Source of the DNA: JAZDFC01 sp043808235
GTDB lineage: Bacteria; Bacteroidota; Ignavibacteria; Ignavibacteriales; Melioribacteraceae
Assembly: GCA_043808235.1 (NCBI GenBank)
Contig: JAZDFC010000091.1
Coordinates: 20,552-84,551 of the forward strand
Length of the DNA: 64,000 nt
Reading direction: 5' to 3'
The number at the start of each line of letters is the position of its first letter. Within the stretch, counting starts at the first letter, position 1. The position numbers were made by a program, and so were the translations under genes. Shown here piece by piece: positions 52,531-60,626 of this stretch. A model generated the notes under the pieces. It saw nothing but the letters and a program-made list of their open reading frames with translations, searched no databases and was not told where the DNA came from.

Positions 52531-53466
52531 CTACTCAAAATACGAATAATGGATTCCAACTTGCACGATTCTCGGTTTATCTATTCCTGCAACTCCGGCA
52601 TACTTAAAAATTTGATCATCAAGTTCTCTTTTTTGTGCTTTTTGAATAATTATTTGCTTCGCGCCGGTTAATAATTCCCAAAACACGTAAGCCTGCGGCT
52701 GTATAGTCGAATCCGGGCTGAAATTAAAATCAACATCAACATTTCTCAAATAAGCATGCCCGTCGGAGTCTGTTATCCAAAATTCGTCAAGCACAGTACC
52801 CGATGCAATTTCCTTCAGGTGATTATTTATTTCTTTGCTGATGAGTCCTGCCGCTTCTGCAATGGCAACAAGATGAGCTGCGACCGATGCCTCGACAACC
52901 ATCAGATCTCCAACGGCATCTTCAATATCTTTATCTGTTTTTAATTTCTCAGCATTCAAACCAACCTGTACAATTCTCCTTTTATCAATTCCGGCGACAC
53001 CGACATATTTATATATTTGATCATCGAGTTCCCTCTTTTGAGCGGTTTGAACAATCACATTTTTTTTACCAGTAATTAAATCCCAAAACACATAAGCCTG
53101 TGGCTGGACTTTGGGGTCGGGGCTAAAGGAAAAATTAATTCCTGTATTTGTGAGGTACGCATGTCCTGTTTCATCCGTTATCCAAAATTCGGAAAGCACA
53201 GTATTGTCGGTTATTGCCTTTAAATGCGAATTTATTTGTTCGGTAGTTAGTCCCGCTTTTTCTGCTATTGCCACCATGTGAGCAGTAATTTTAGCTGTTA
53301 CAACCATCTGTTCACCAACAGCAATTTCCAAATTTGGATCAATCGATTCTTTTGGTTCGATAGGACTATCACACCCGTTAATGAAAATTAAAAAAAAGGC
53401 AATGAGTAATGCGGCGGCAATAGGATGTAAGCTTATCGATTGATTGTACGAGATATCACTTTTCAT
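52531..53466 (-). CDS. lipoprotein with two tandem Cache-like domains
   Basis: A signal ending FINGC marks a lipoprotein; AGGAGG lies before the start. Two units of about 120 residues follow in tandem, very similar to each other: both contain HLKAI/EI(.)..TVL.EFWITD..GHAYL, PQAYVFW and KRELDDQI(Y/F)KY.GVAGIDK.RIVQVG. The pattern recalls single Cache-type sensor domains found in chemoreceptors, but here no membrane span or signalling part is attached. It may bind a small ligand outside the inner membrane and hand it to another protein. This is inference. Confidence 0.75.
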   Translation of the reverse strand: MKSDISYNQSISLHPIAAALLIAFFLIFINGCDSPIEPKESIDPNLEIAVGEQMVVTAKITAHMVAIAEKAGLTTEQINSHLKAITDNTVLSEFWITDETGHAYLTNTGINFSFSPDPKVQPQAYVFWDLITGKKNVIVQTAQKRELDDQIYKYVGVAGIDKRRIVQVGLNAEKLKTDKDIEDAVGDLMVVEASVAAHLVAIAEAAGLISKEINNHLKEIASGTVLDEFWITDSDGHAYLRNVDVDFNFSPDSTIQPQAYVFWELLTGAKQIIIQKAQKRELDDQIFKYAGVAGIDKPRIVQVGIHYSYFE

Positions 53467-53645
53467 TTTTCCTCCTTCTCAGAAAATGTTAGAATATTTT
53501 CTTAAACGAGTATGGTGCAACCAGAATGCATTTGAATACAACAGACATGCGAAGTTATATTTTTATATGTTGCGTGTCAAGTCTTCTTTGTGGTTGTTTA
53601 GAGTTTACATCGAAGAATACTACCGCCATTGAAAACCAATGCTGC

Positions 53646-54341
53646 CTAATTTTTTTTTCTTTCAAATTTTCGCTTTGTTGCATCACTTGTAATATCTTTG
53701 ATTGTATCGTTTGCTATCCATCGTGCGGATTTTGATTCGCTTGTTTTCAAATCGTTTGCGAATTTAAGTACTGCTGAATTGAGAGATGAGTTTCGCTTGC
53801 CGATGTTCCGTAGTGCCCAGCTTACCGCTTTCTTTACGTAGTTACGTTCATCGGTTGCGGCTTTTTTAATGAGCGGAAAATAATTTTCGAACACTTCATC
53901 GTTGGAAGTTTTATCGTGAACGGCTTGCCCGGCAATTATTGCAAACGCCGAACGCTTTACGTACTCCTCATCTCTCTTCGCCCATTCTTTAATTTTTTTC
54001 TTCGTGAATCTTGTCTGCTCGAATAATCCGGTGCTCACCTGGTCGCACACGTCCCATGTGTCGAACTCAGCCGCCCACTCTTCCATTTGTCCCTCTGTAA
54101 CTTCAGCGGGAATGTCGATGAACGATGCAAGCATGCGCGCTTCCTGGTATCCGGTGCGCCATAATTCAACAGCAAGTTGATGATCCGATTCGATTTCCTT
54201 TGCAATTTTTCTAATCTCCCACATCGATATTCCGAGCCGGTTGGTTAATGACATTCCGTACCGAGCCATTCCAGCGAGTTCTTTACTGTTCGCCATTGAT
54301 TTTAATTTTTGGATTACAGAATCAACATTACTTTTTTTCAT
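53646..54341 (-). CDS. AlkD-like DNA alkylation repair protein
   Basis: The 231-residue protein is all-helical with HEAT-like repeats: ELWRTGYQEARMLASFIDIP, WDVCDQVSTGLF and EWAKRDEEYVKRSAFAIIAG, the last two being family hallmarks, including the Trp-Asp pair around the active site. The family removes alkylated bases from DNA. It is a single gene on the minus strand. Confidence 0.9.
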   Translation of the reverse strand: MKKSNVDSVIQKLKSMANSKELAGMARYGMSLTNRLGISMWEIRKIAKEIESDHQLAVELWRTGYQEARMLASFIDIPAEVTEGQMEEWAAEFDTWDVCDQVSTGLFEQTRFTKKKIKEWAKRDEEYVKRSAFAIIAGQAVHDKTSNDEVFENYFPLIKKAATDERNYVKKAVSWALRNIGKRNSSLNSAVLKFANDLKTSESKSARWIANDTIKDITSDATKRKFERKKN

Positions 54342-54424
54342 GATAACTATTTAGATTATTTAGTTATTCAAATTTATGAAGAATTGCACACAGATTTAAC
54401 CGATGCAACTGATAATAACAGATT

Positions 54425-55051
54425 TTATTCTGAAACTGGGTGACGTAAAATTGTTTTCATCTTTTCCTGCTTTGCTTTTCGAGGATCGCTCAAATAAATC
54501 TCGTGATGCATCCCGTTAAATTTATATCCGTTCTTAGCAATAAATTTATTCATCTTCGCTACAGTTTCCGGTTCGGTAGAATATGGGCCAATGTGCATCA
54601 TTTGAACCGACAATCCTTCTTTGAACTTACCGAAAAAAGTTTTGTCAATCGATGGATTATTTTTCTTTTTATTCAAAACGGACTTTGTCTGTTTGAACAT
54701 TTCCTCGGTGATAAAATCCGGCTGTAAAATCCTAACCGACCAAAACCAGTTGTCTTTTATATTGATATCGAAGTTTCCGTCTTCCACCCACCACAAACCT
54801 TCGAGCGGCATTACAGAATAATCGACTGGATTTTCGTCTCTCTTCTTCGCCATAAATTTGAGAGTATATGACAAACCGTACAACGCTTCAACCGCTTCTG
54901 CAAATGAAGGCGAGTTGCCGGGTTCCATTCCTTTTTCAATCGCGCCGTCGATCATTATAAAATTAAATTCAGGTACATCAATTAACTCAACTTCTTTTGA
55001 AGAAGGAGAGTACAATTTCTTGTACTCTCTTTTTAAATCTATCTTTTCCAT
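54425..55051 (-). CDS. GyrI-like small-molecule-binding protein
   Basis: The 208-residue protein has the GyrI-like layout VPEFNFIMIDGAIEKGMEP, LEGLWWVEDG, VQMMHIGPYSTEPETVAKMNKFI and HHEIYLSDPRK. Such domains bind drugs or other small molecules. It starts 4 bp after the MerR-type gene, which itself ends in a GyrI-like domain, so the two work together, the stand-alone protein perhaps as a ligand sink. Confidence 0.9.
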   Translation of the reverse strand: MEKIDLKREYKKLYSPSSKEVELIDVPEFNFIMIDGAIEKGMEPGNSPSFAEAVEALYGLSYTLKFMAKKRDENPVDYSVMPLEGLWWVEDGNFDINIKDNWFWSVRILQPDFITEEMFKQTKSVLNKKKNNPSIDKTFFGKFKEGLSVQMMHIGPYSTEPETVAKMNKFIAKNGYKFNGMHHEIYLSDPRKAKQEKMKTILRHPVSE

Positions 55052-55055
55052 CCAG

Positions 55056-55865
55056 CTATCCTTCGATCAACATTTGGATTTCGGTAAGATAGTTATTTGG
55101 ATTACCTTTGAAAATCATTCCCGGACCTTTTATATATACTTCTCTCGAAGGAATGATTGTCTTATACCCCTTTTCATTAATGTAACTGTAAATCCTTTTA
55201 TATGATTTACCCAGGTTTTCATATGGGCCTTTGTGGATTAGGCTGACGCATTTACCTCCTTTCAACTCACGCACTGATATTCCGGGTTCATCCGAACCTT
55301 TGCGGATTGGGAAACATCCTTCGAAGTCCGCATCGTTTTCTTTGTACTCGCCATCGTAATACAACGTCATTGCTTTGCCGTTTATATGCCTGCCGAATTT
55401 TTTTGCTATCATCCCGAATGCGTCTCCCACATCTGAATATTTTCCTTTCATTCTATGGCCGGCGATTAGAATTGTATCCAATTCTTTCTGTTCAATTTCG
55501 AAGTCTTCTTTTGCACTCATGGTATTCTCCTTTTCTTTCTGAATGACTAACTCAATGGAACGGGAGACTTCTTTATAACGGTTTATTTTCTTTTCGATTT
55601 CTTCGCGCTTTTTCAAAAGCTGCTCGACCAATTCCGATTCGTCATTACACTCATCGAGTATTTCTTTTATCTCTGCAAGCGAGAAATCATAATCCTTTAG
55701 AATTCTGATTGTTCTCGCTGTTTCGATGTTTGCTTCGTTATAATAACGATAGCCGGTAAAGTCGTCAATCACCGAAGGGACTAAAATTTCTTTTTCATGA
55801 TAAAGCCGCAGCGATTTAATCGACAGTGAAGTTATCCTCGAAAATTCACCGATACTGAATTTCAT
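55056..55865 (-). CDS. MerR-family regulator with GyrI-like effector domain
   Basis: Residues 1-70 are a MerR winged helix (FSIGEFSRITSLSIKSLRLYHE, FTGYRYYN). A coiled coil of about 45 residues follows, then a GyrI-like ligand domain (TILIAGHRMKGKYSDVG, CVSLIHKGPYENLGKSY). This is the BmrR-type layout, which senses hydrophobic compounds and switches on genes from promoters with long spacers. A promoter with a 19-bp spacer lies upstream of its own start, with a dyad over the -10 box, so it likely controls itself and the downstream partner. Confidence 0.92.
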   Translation of the reverse strand: MKFSIGEFSRITSLSIKSLRLYHEKEILVPSVIDDFTGYRYYNEANIETARTIRILKDYDFSLAEIKEILDECNDESELVEQLLKKREEIEKKINRYKEVSRSIELVIQKEKENTMSAKEDFEIEQKELDTILIAGHRMKGKYSDVGDAFGMIAKKFGRHINGKAMTLYYDGEYKENDADFEGCFPIRKGSDEPGISVRELKGGKCVSLIHKGPYENLGKSYKRIYSYINEKGYKTIIPSREVYIKGPGMIFKGNPNNYLTEIQMLIEG

Positions 55866-55902
55866 AAATCTCCCTTATTGTTAATATAACAAAGCCGGCG
55901 CC

Positions 55903-55926
55903 GACTTACATTCGAAATATAAGGTC
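55903..55926 (-). promoter_or_regulatory. 24-bp dyad, candidate MerR operator
   Basis: On the minus strand GACCTTATATTT is followed by CGAATGTAAGTC, nearly its reverse complement (GAC.TTA.ATT on both sides). It overlaps the candidate -10 box and lies 38 bp before the MerR-type gene, so it is a likely binding site for that regulator. Confidence 0.6.
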
Positions 55927-55946
55927 TGCCCATGGGGAAGAGTCAA
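55916..55946 (-). promoter_or_regulatory. candidate promoter with 19-bp spacer
   Basis: The minus strand has TTGACT (55941-55946), then 19 bp, then TATATT (55916-55921). A 19-bp spacer is the mark of promoters that MerR-type regulators twist into shape. The start codon of the regulator lies 51 bp downstream. Confidence 0.55.
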
Positions 55947-55961
55947 GAGGAATTTTAAAAT

Positions 55962-56002
55962 AAAAAACCGCCTGCAAAATTTATAATTCATTTTACAAGC
56001 GG
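55962..56002 (-). terminator. terminator of the hydrogenase-like chemoreceptor gene
   Basis: The arms CCGCCTGCAAAAT (55968-55980) and ATTTTACAAGCGG (55990-56002) pair with two mismatches. On the minus strand the stem is followed by a T-run (A-run at 55962-55967 on the plus strand). It lies 36 bp past the stop at 56038. Confidence 0.8.
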
Positions 56003-56037
56003 CAAGTTCATTCGCCAAAAGTATTTATTGTATCATT

Positions 56038-58386
56038 CTAATGCGGAACTAATTTCCCATTCTTTCTTACTGCATAATGGGAGTAATTTGATTCATCGTT
56101 AATATTAAATTTTGAGATTGACTCTGCGAGTTCGCCAGTAAGATTATTTAATTTCTCGGCAGACTGTGCAATTCCCTGGATACCCGATGCACTTTCATTC
56201 GTAACGTTGTTTATGCTTTCAATGTTTTTGCTTATCTGTTCGGCAGCAGCAGATTGTTCTTCACTTGCGGCTGCTACCTGTTGAACCATATCTGCAACTT
56301 TGTTATTCCTGTCTTGTATCTCCACTAAAACTTCCCCAACGCCCTCAGTCATTTTAAGTCCTTCTTCCACGGAGCTAACGGCATCGAGCATGGCTGAATC
56401 TGCTTCTTTGGCTTCTTTCTGAATTGTCTTTATTGTTTCTGCAATTTCTTTTGTAGCCTTTGTTGTTCGCTCGGCAAGTTTTCTAACTTCATCTGCAACT
56501 ACTGCAAATCCGCGTCCTTGCTCGCCAGCTCTTGCCGCTTCGATGGCAGCATTTAGAGCAAGTAAGTTTGTTTGGTCCGCAATATCGTCAATCACTCTTG
56601 CTATTTCTCCAATCTGATCGGTTTTATTGCTCAACGAAGAAATAATTTTACCCGTGTCTTTTGTAGCACGGACAATTTTTTCCATCCCGGTTTTTGTTTC
56701 TTCGATTTTCTGAGACCCCTTTCGAGCAGTATCATTTGCTATTTTTGAATTTTCTGCGGCAGTCGAAGCATTTTTAGATGTATCGGAAATGGTGCGCGTC
56801 ATTTCCTCAACAGCGCTTGCTACATCTGCAGTTTGCGCGCCTTGTTCTTGTGCGCCTGAGGATATTTCTTCCGACGATGCTGCGATTTCCCGCGTAGCCT
56901 GGGAAGTGGCTTGTATCGCTTCGGCAATTCCATATACGAGCTGTTTAATATTCTCAACTGCGTGATTGAATCCGGAATATAGTTTCCCGATCTCATCATT
57001 TTGTTGAACTGCCAATTTTACAGTTAGATCTCCATTAGCAAATTTTTCAACTTCCTTGAGCATTCCTTCAATACTAACAAATAGATATTTATTCTGATAT
57101 ACCCGGCAATTTTCTTTTTTGTTTAGTCCGTTTATTATTGCCGTAGCCATTTGTTCACATGTATCATATCCACAACCGCTACAGTTTAAAATATCTTCCT
57201 TTGAGGTTTTCAGCATATCCGAAAATATACTATTGACTTCCGATTGCGAAGGTATTTTTGTTTTGGACTCAAACGTGGTCCCGTGTAAATTTTTATAATT
57301 GCGATTATACAATCCGGCTTCCCAAAATTTATTAATGCTTTTGTGAAGTCTCCGATAAATTAATTTCTTGATCTTAATAAAGAATTTCGATTCATGTTTT
57401 TTTAGCATCTCGTGATTTCTTTTTTCAATCGCCGCTTCAACTTCATCCATCGATTTTTTGTTGTCTGTACCGGTTCCGCCATTGCAACCGAGCTCACAAT
57501 TTAAGCAGTCGATAAGAAGCGGGGCTACTTTTTTATCAATATTGCTTTTTAAGTCATCCAAATATTTATATATAGTCTTAGGGCCTTCAATTTTACGTGC
57601 GAGATTAACAATATCCGGGAATTCCCTTTGAGCCGTCCGTAGTAATCCGCCGGGAGTTGAAAATAAAACCGCCCGCTCAGCAGGATCATTATCGAAATCA
57701 ACTTTAGGATAACTTGATAAATTGATATTATTTGTTTTTATATAACTTTGAAGACTTGTAATTGTTACATTATACTCACCGAGACCAACAGCGGCAAATT
57801 CTCTTTTCTTAGCAATGCAAGGCGAGATAACCATTATCTTATGATTGCGGTATTTTTCGTAGAACCGTTTTATCATTTTTATAGTGTGCATCATCGGGCT
57901 GTCTGCAGGCGCTAAATATTGCAACAATTCCGGTTTATATATTTCGATATACGAAACAATTGCCGGACACGGCTGCGCAATCACTGCTTTCGGTTTATTA
58001 TTTTTGATATGTTCGAGATAACTTTTAACAGTGAGCTCCGCACCAAAACTAACATCAAAAACCGCTTCAACGCCAAGTGATTTTAACCATCCGTTAAAAT
58101 TTAGATATGTATCCGGGAAGGATGCGGCTATAGCGGGCGCTACTATAGCGACAACTTTTTCTCTGGATTTTAAAGCTTTTAGCGCCGGTTCAAAATCATC
58201 AATTAATTTGCGGGCATTATGCGGACAAGAATGAACACATTCACCGCATCCAATACAAAATTCATCTCTAATGGTCACATGGTTTCCACTTCCGTCATTT
58301 GCATATTTAACCGGGCAAACAGAAATACATTTGTGACAATTCAAGCATAAAGTCTCATCGACTTCAATAATTTTTGAGGTTACCAT
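56038..58386 (-). CDS. soluble chemoreceptor with [FeFe]-hydrogenase-like sensor
   Basis: From the ATG at 58386 (GGAGAG upstream) the protein has two 4Fe-4S motifs (C14-C24, C44-C54), then a hydrogenase-like domain to about residue 330. H-cluster motifs are PCP in AQPCPAI, SPCIAKK and DCLNCELGCNGG; the cluster-ligand cysteines remain, but the catalytic proton-carrying Cys of TSCCP is Pro, so it is probably not a working hydrogenase. A further four-Cys Fe-S domain (LNCSGCGYDTC) follows, then a HAMP-like segment and a full MCP signalling domain with the tip DQTNLLALNAAIEAARAGEQ. No membrane segment is seen. It likely senses redox state, CO or hydrogen and signals to CheA. Confidence 0.92.
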   Translation of the reverse strand: MVTSKIIEVDETLCLNCHKCISVCPVKYANDGSGNHVTIRDEFCIGCGECVHSCPHNARKLIDDFEPALKALKSREKVVAIVAPAIAASFPDTYLNFNGWLKSLGVEAVFDVSFGAELTVKSYLEHIKNNKPKAVIAQPCPAIVSYIEIYKPELLQYLAPADSPMMHTIKMIKRFYEKYRNHKIMVISPCIAKKREFAAVGLGEYNVTITSLQSYIKTNNINLSSYPKVDFDNDPAERAVLFSTPGGLLRTAQREFPDIVNLARKIEGPKTIYKYLDDLKSNIDKKVAPLLIDCLNCELGCNGGTGTDNKKSMDEVEAAIEKRNHEMLKKHESKFFIKIKKLIYRRLHKSINKFWEAGLYNRNYKNLHGTTFESKTKIPSQSEVNSIFSDMLKTSKEDILNCSGCGYDTCEQMATAIINGLNKKENCRVYQNKYLFVSIEGMLKEVEKFANGDLTVKLAVQQNDEIGKLYSGFNHAVENIKQLVYGIAEAIQATSQATREIAASSEEISSGAQEQGAQTADVASAVEEMTRTISDTSKNASTAAENSKIANDTARKGSQKIEETKTGMEKIVRATKDTGKIISSLSNKTDQIGEIARVIDDIADQTNLLALNAAIEAARAGEQGRGFAVVADEVRKLAERTTKATKEIAETIKTIQKEAKEADSAMLDAVSSVEEGLKMTEGVGEVLVEIQDRNNKVADMVQQVAAASEEQSAAAEQISKNIESINNVTNESASGIQGIAQSAEKLNNLTGELAESISKFNINDESNYSHYAVRKNGKLVPH

Positions 58387-58625
58387 TTCTCTCTCTCCAT
58401 AAAATTGGTACTTCATTATCGATTAATATGCTTTAAATATTAGTTTACCGGGTAAAGCATTGGAAAGGATTTCGCGACTTTTGACTGAATTGAAACATGA
58501 ATTATTTTTGTAAAGCCCTATAAACCGGGGAAAGGTTCATTCAAAATATAGTCAAATATGTTAACCCTCAATGAAACAAATGAATATCAAAATCGTATTT
58601 TTGTAAAGAACATTTTATTTCGATT

Positions 58626-59777
58626 ATGAATAAAACAACAAATTATCCTGTAATAAGTCTCGACGAAATCATTAGACCAACCCATGTGATCGTCAATTTG
58701 AATGTACTAAAAAATAATTTCATCGCCATCAAAGAACATGTTGCGCCGGCTAAAGTAATGCCGGTTCTCAAAGCCAATGCTTACGGACATGGACTTATTC
58801 GTGTAGCTCAATTAATGCAGGAATTAAAAGCCGATTACCTGGGAGTTGCTGTTTTGGAAGAAGGCATTCTTCTTCGGGAGAATGGAATAAATATTCCAAT
58901 CCTCGTACTCGGCGGAATTTGGGGCAACCAGATCCCGATTTTTCTAAAACATGATTTATCAATTACCGCATCATCAATTGAAAAGCTTAATCAAGTTGAT
59001 GAGCTTGCAAAAACGATGAACAAAAGAGGAAAAGTCCATCTTAAAATTGATACCGGAATGGAACGGATTGGCGTGCATTATTACAGCGCCGAAAAATTTC
59101 TTGAGGCGGCAATGCGATGCCGCAACATCGACGTCGAAGGAATATTTACTCATTTCGCCAATTCGGAATTGAGTGATAAAAGTTTTACCAAACTTCAATT
59201 GGAAAGATTTAACGAAGTACTGCATTTCTTTGAAAAACATTCACTCCCAATGCCGATACGTCATGCTTCAAACTCCGGCGGCATACTACAATTTCCCGAA
59301 GCTAATTTCGATATGGTTCGCCCGGGGATTTTGCTTTACGGAGTTTACCCTTCCGGCGAAGTTTTAAAATCCGTGGCAGTGGAACCGGCATTAACATGGA
59401 AATCACTGATTGTTTACTTCAAAGTAATCAAAGCTGGTCAGCCGGTTGGTTACGGCTCAACATGGGCGCCCGACCATGATGTTCGCGCTGTAACTGTTCC
59501 CGTCGGTTACGGTGACGGATATTTCAGAAGCACCTCTCACAAAGCAAAAGTACTTATTAATGGAAACCGTTATCCGGTTATCGGAACGATTTCTATGGAT
59601 CAGATTGTTGTAAATATTGAGAAAGACAGCGCTTTCAACGGCGACGAAGCAATTTTAATTGGAAAGAACGGATCGCAGTCTATCTCGGTTGAGGAACTTG
59701 CTGAATGGGCAGGGACAATCCCGTATGAAATTTTAACAAATATAAACACACGCGTACCAAGGCTTTATATTAAATAG
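58626..59777 (+). CDS. alr: alanine racemase
   Basis: The 383-residue enzyme has the PLP lysine in MPVLKANAYGHG and the catalytic Tyr region VGYGDGYFRS, with the normal fold-III body and C-terminal beta domain (GTISMDQIVVNI). It makes D-alanine for peptidoglycan. Divergent from the chemoreceptor gene. Confidence 0.97.
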   Translation: MNKTTNYPVISLDEIIRPTHVIVNLNVLKNNFIAIKEHVAPAKVMPVLKANAYGHGLIRVAQLMQELKADYLGVAVLEEGILLRENGINIPILVLGGIWGNQIPIFLKHDLSITASSIEKLNQVDELAKTMNKRGKVHLKIDTGMERIGVHYYSAEKFLEAAMRCRNIDVEGIFTHFANSELSDKSFTKLQLERFNEVLHFFEKHSLPMPIRHASNSGGILQFPEANFDMVRPGILLYGVYPSGEVLKSVAVEPALTWKSLIVYFKVIKAGQPVGYGSTWAPDHDVRAVTVPVGYGDGYFRSTSHKAKVLINGNRYPVIGTISMDQIVVNIEKDSAFNGDEAILIGKNGSQSISVEELAEWAGTIPYEILTNINTRVPRLYIK

Positions 59778-59829
59778 TACGTTAGATTACTTAAAAAAAT
59801 ATTTTCAAAAATATAATCGAGACAAGCAC

Positions 59830-60459
59830 ATGAAATCTTCATTTATAAAAAACATTCTACTCCTCATCGTCATGTCTTTCATATCATCAAATTCATTTGC
59901 ACAGCATATGAAGGATGAGTATTTCAAACTGACGGTTTGCGAAGGCAATTCCATAATCAATTCAAAAACAACTCAAACCGATTTGATTAAAAAATTCGGA
60001 AAGGATAAAGTAACAATACAGAAACAATATTACGCCGAAGGCACAGAGGAATACGAGTGTACAATCCTCTTCCCCGGCACACCGGATTCTCTAATTATCA
60101 AGTGGAAAGAGGGAAACCAATTTATCGCGCCGGAATTTATTGAATTTAACGGCGCTAATTCAAATTGGATTTTGAGCAACGGAATTAAGATCGGGACAAC
60201 ACTCAAAGAACTTGTTAAACTTAACGGCAAAGATTTTACGTTCTCCGGTTTCGGATGGGATTACGGCGGGTACCCCAATTTCGACGAAGGTGAGCTGATG
60301 TCCGATTGTTATTACATGCGGCTCGGTTTTGATTGGAATGAAAATTACTCTGATGATTTGATTCAAAAAATTTCCGGCGATATAGAAGTATCCACAAAAA
60401 ACGAAGCTTTAAAAAAAGTAAATGTGTATGTTGATAAGGTGACTCTTAGACTTAATTAG
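59830..60459 (+). CDS. exported protein of unknown function
   Basis: A signal peptide ends near NSFAQ. The mature 185 residues are beta-rich with an EYECTILFPGTPDSLIIKW strand and FSGFGWDYGGY; no family was recognised. It follows alanine racemase by 52 bp on the same strand, perhaps on the same transcript. Confidence 0.7.
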   Translation: MKSSFIKNILLLIVMSFISSNSFAQHMKDEYFKLTVCEGNSIINSKTTQTDLIKKFGKDKVTIQKQYYAEGTEEYECTILFPGTPDSLIIKWKEGNQFIAPEFIEFNGANSNWILSNGIKIGTTLKELVKLNGKDFTFSGFGWDYGGYPNFDEGELMSDCYYMRLGFDWNENYSDDLIQKISGDIEVSTKNEALKKVNVYVDKVTLRLN

Positions 60460-60626
60460 CTTGTGATTTATTGCCGACTATTCTTATTTTAAGTATCGAC
60501 AACCAACGAGAAATTTTTTTCCGGTGCACTCGGCTTAATGAAATAGTTGATTGTCTTTTAAGTAAAAATCTTCAGCGCGAATTATTTTTGAAACAAATAT
60601 AAATCTAACTTTTTCTTAATTTTCTA

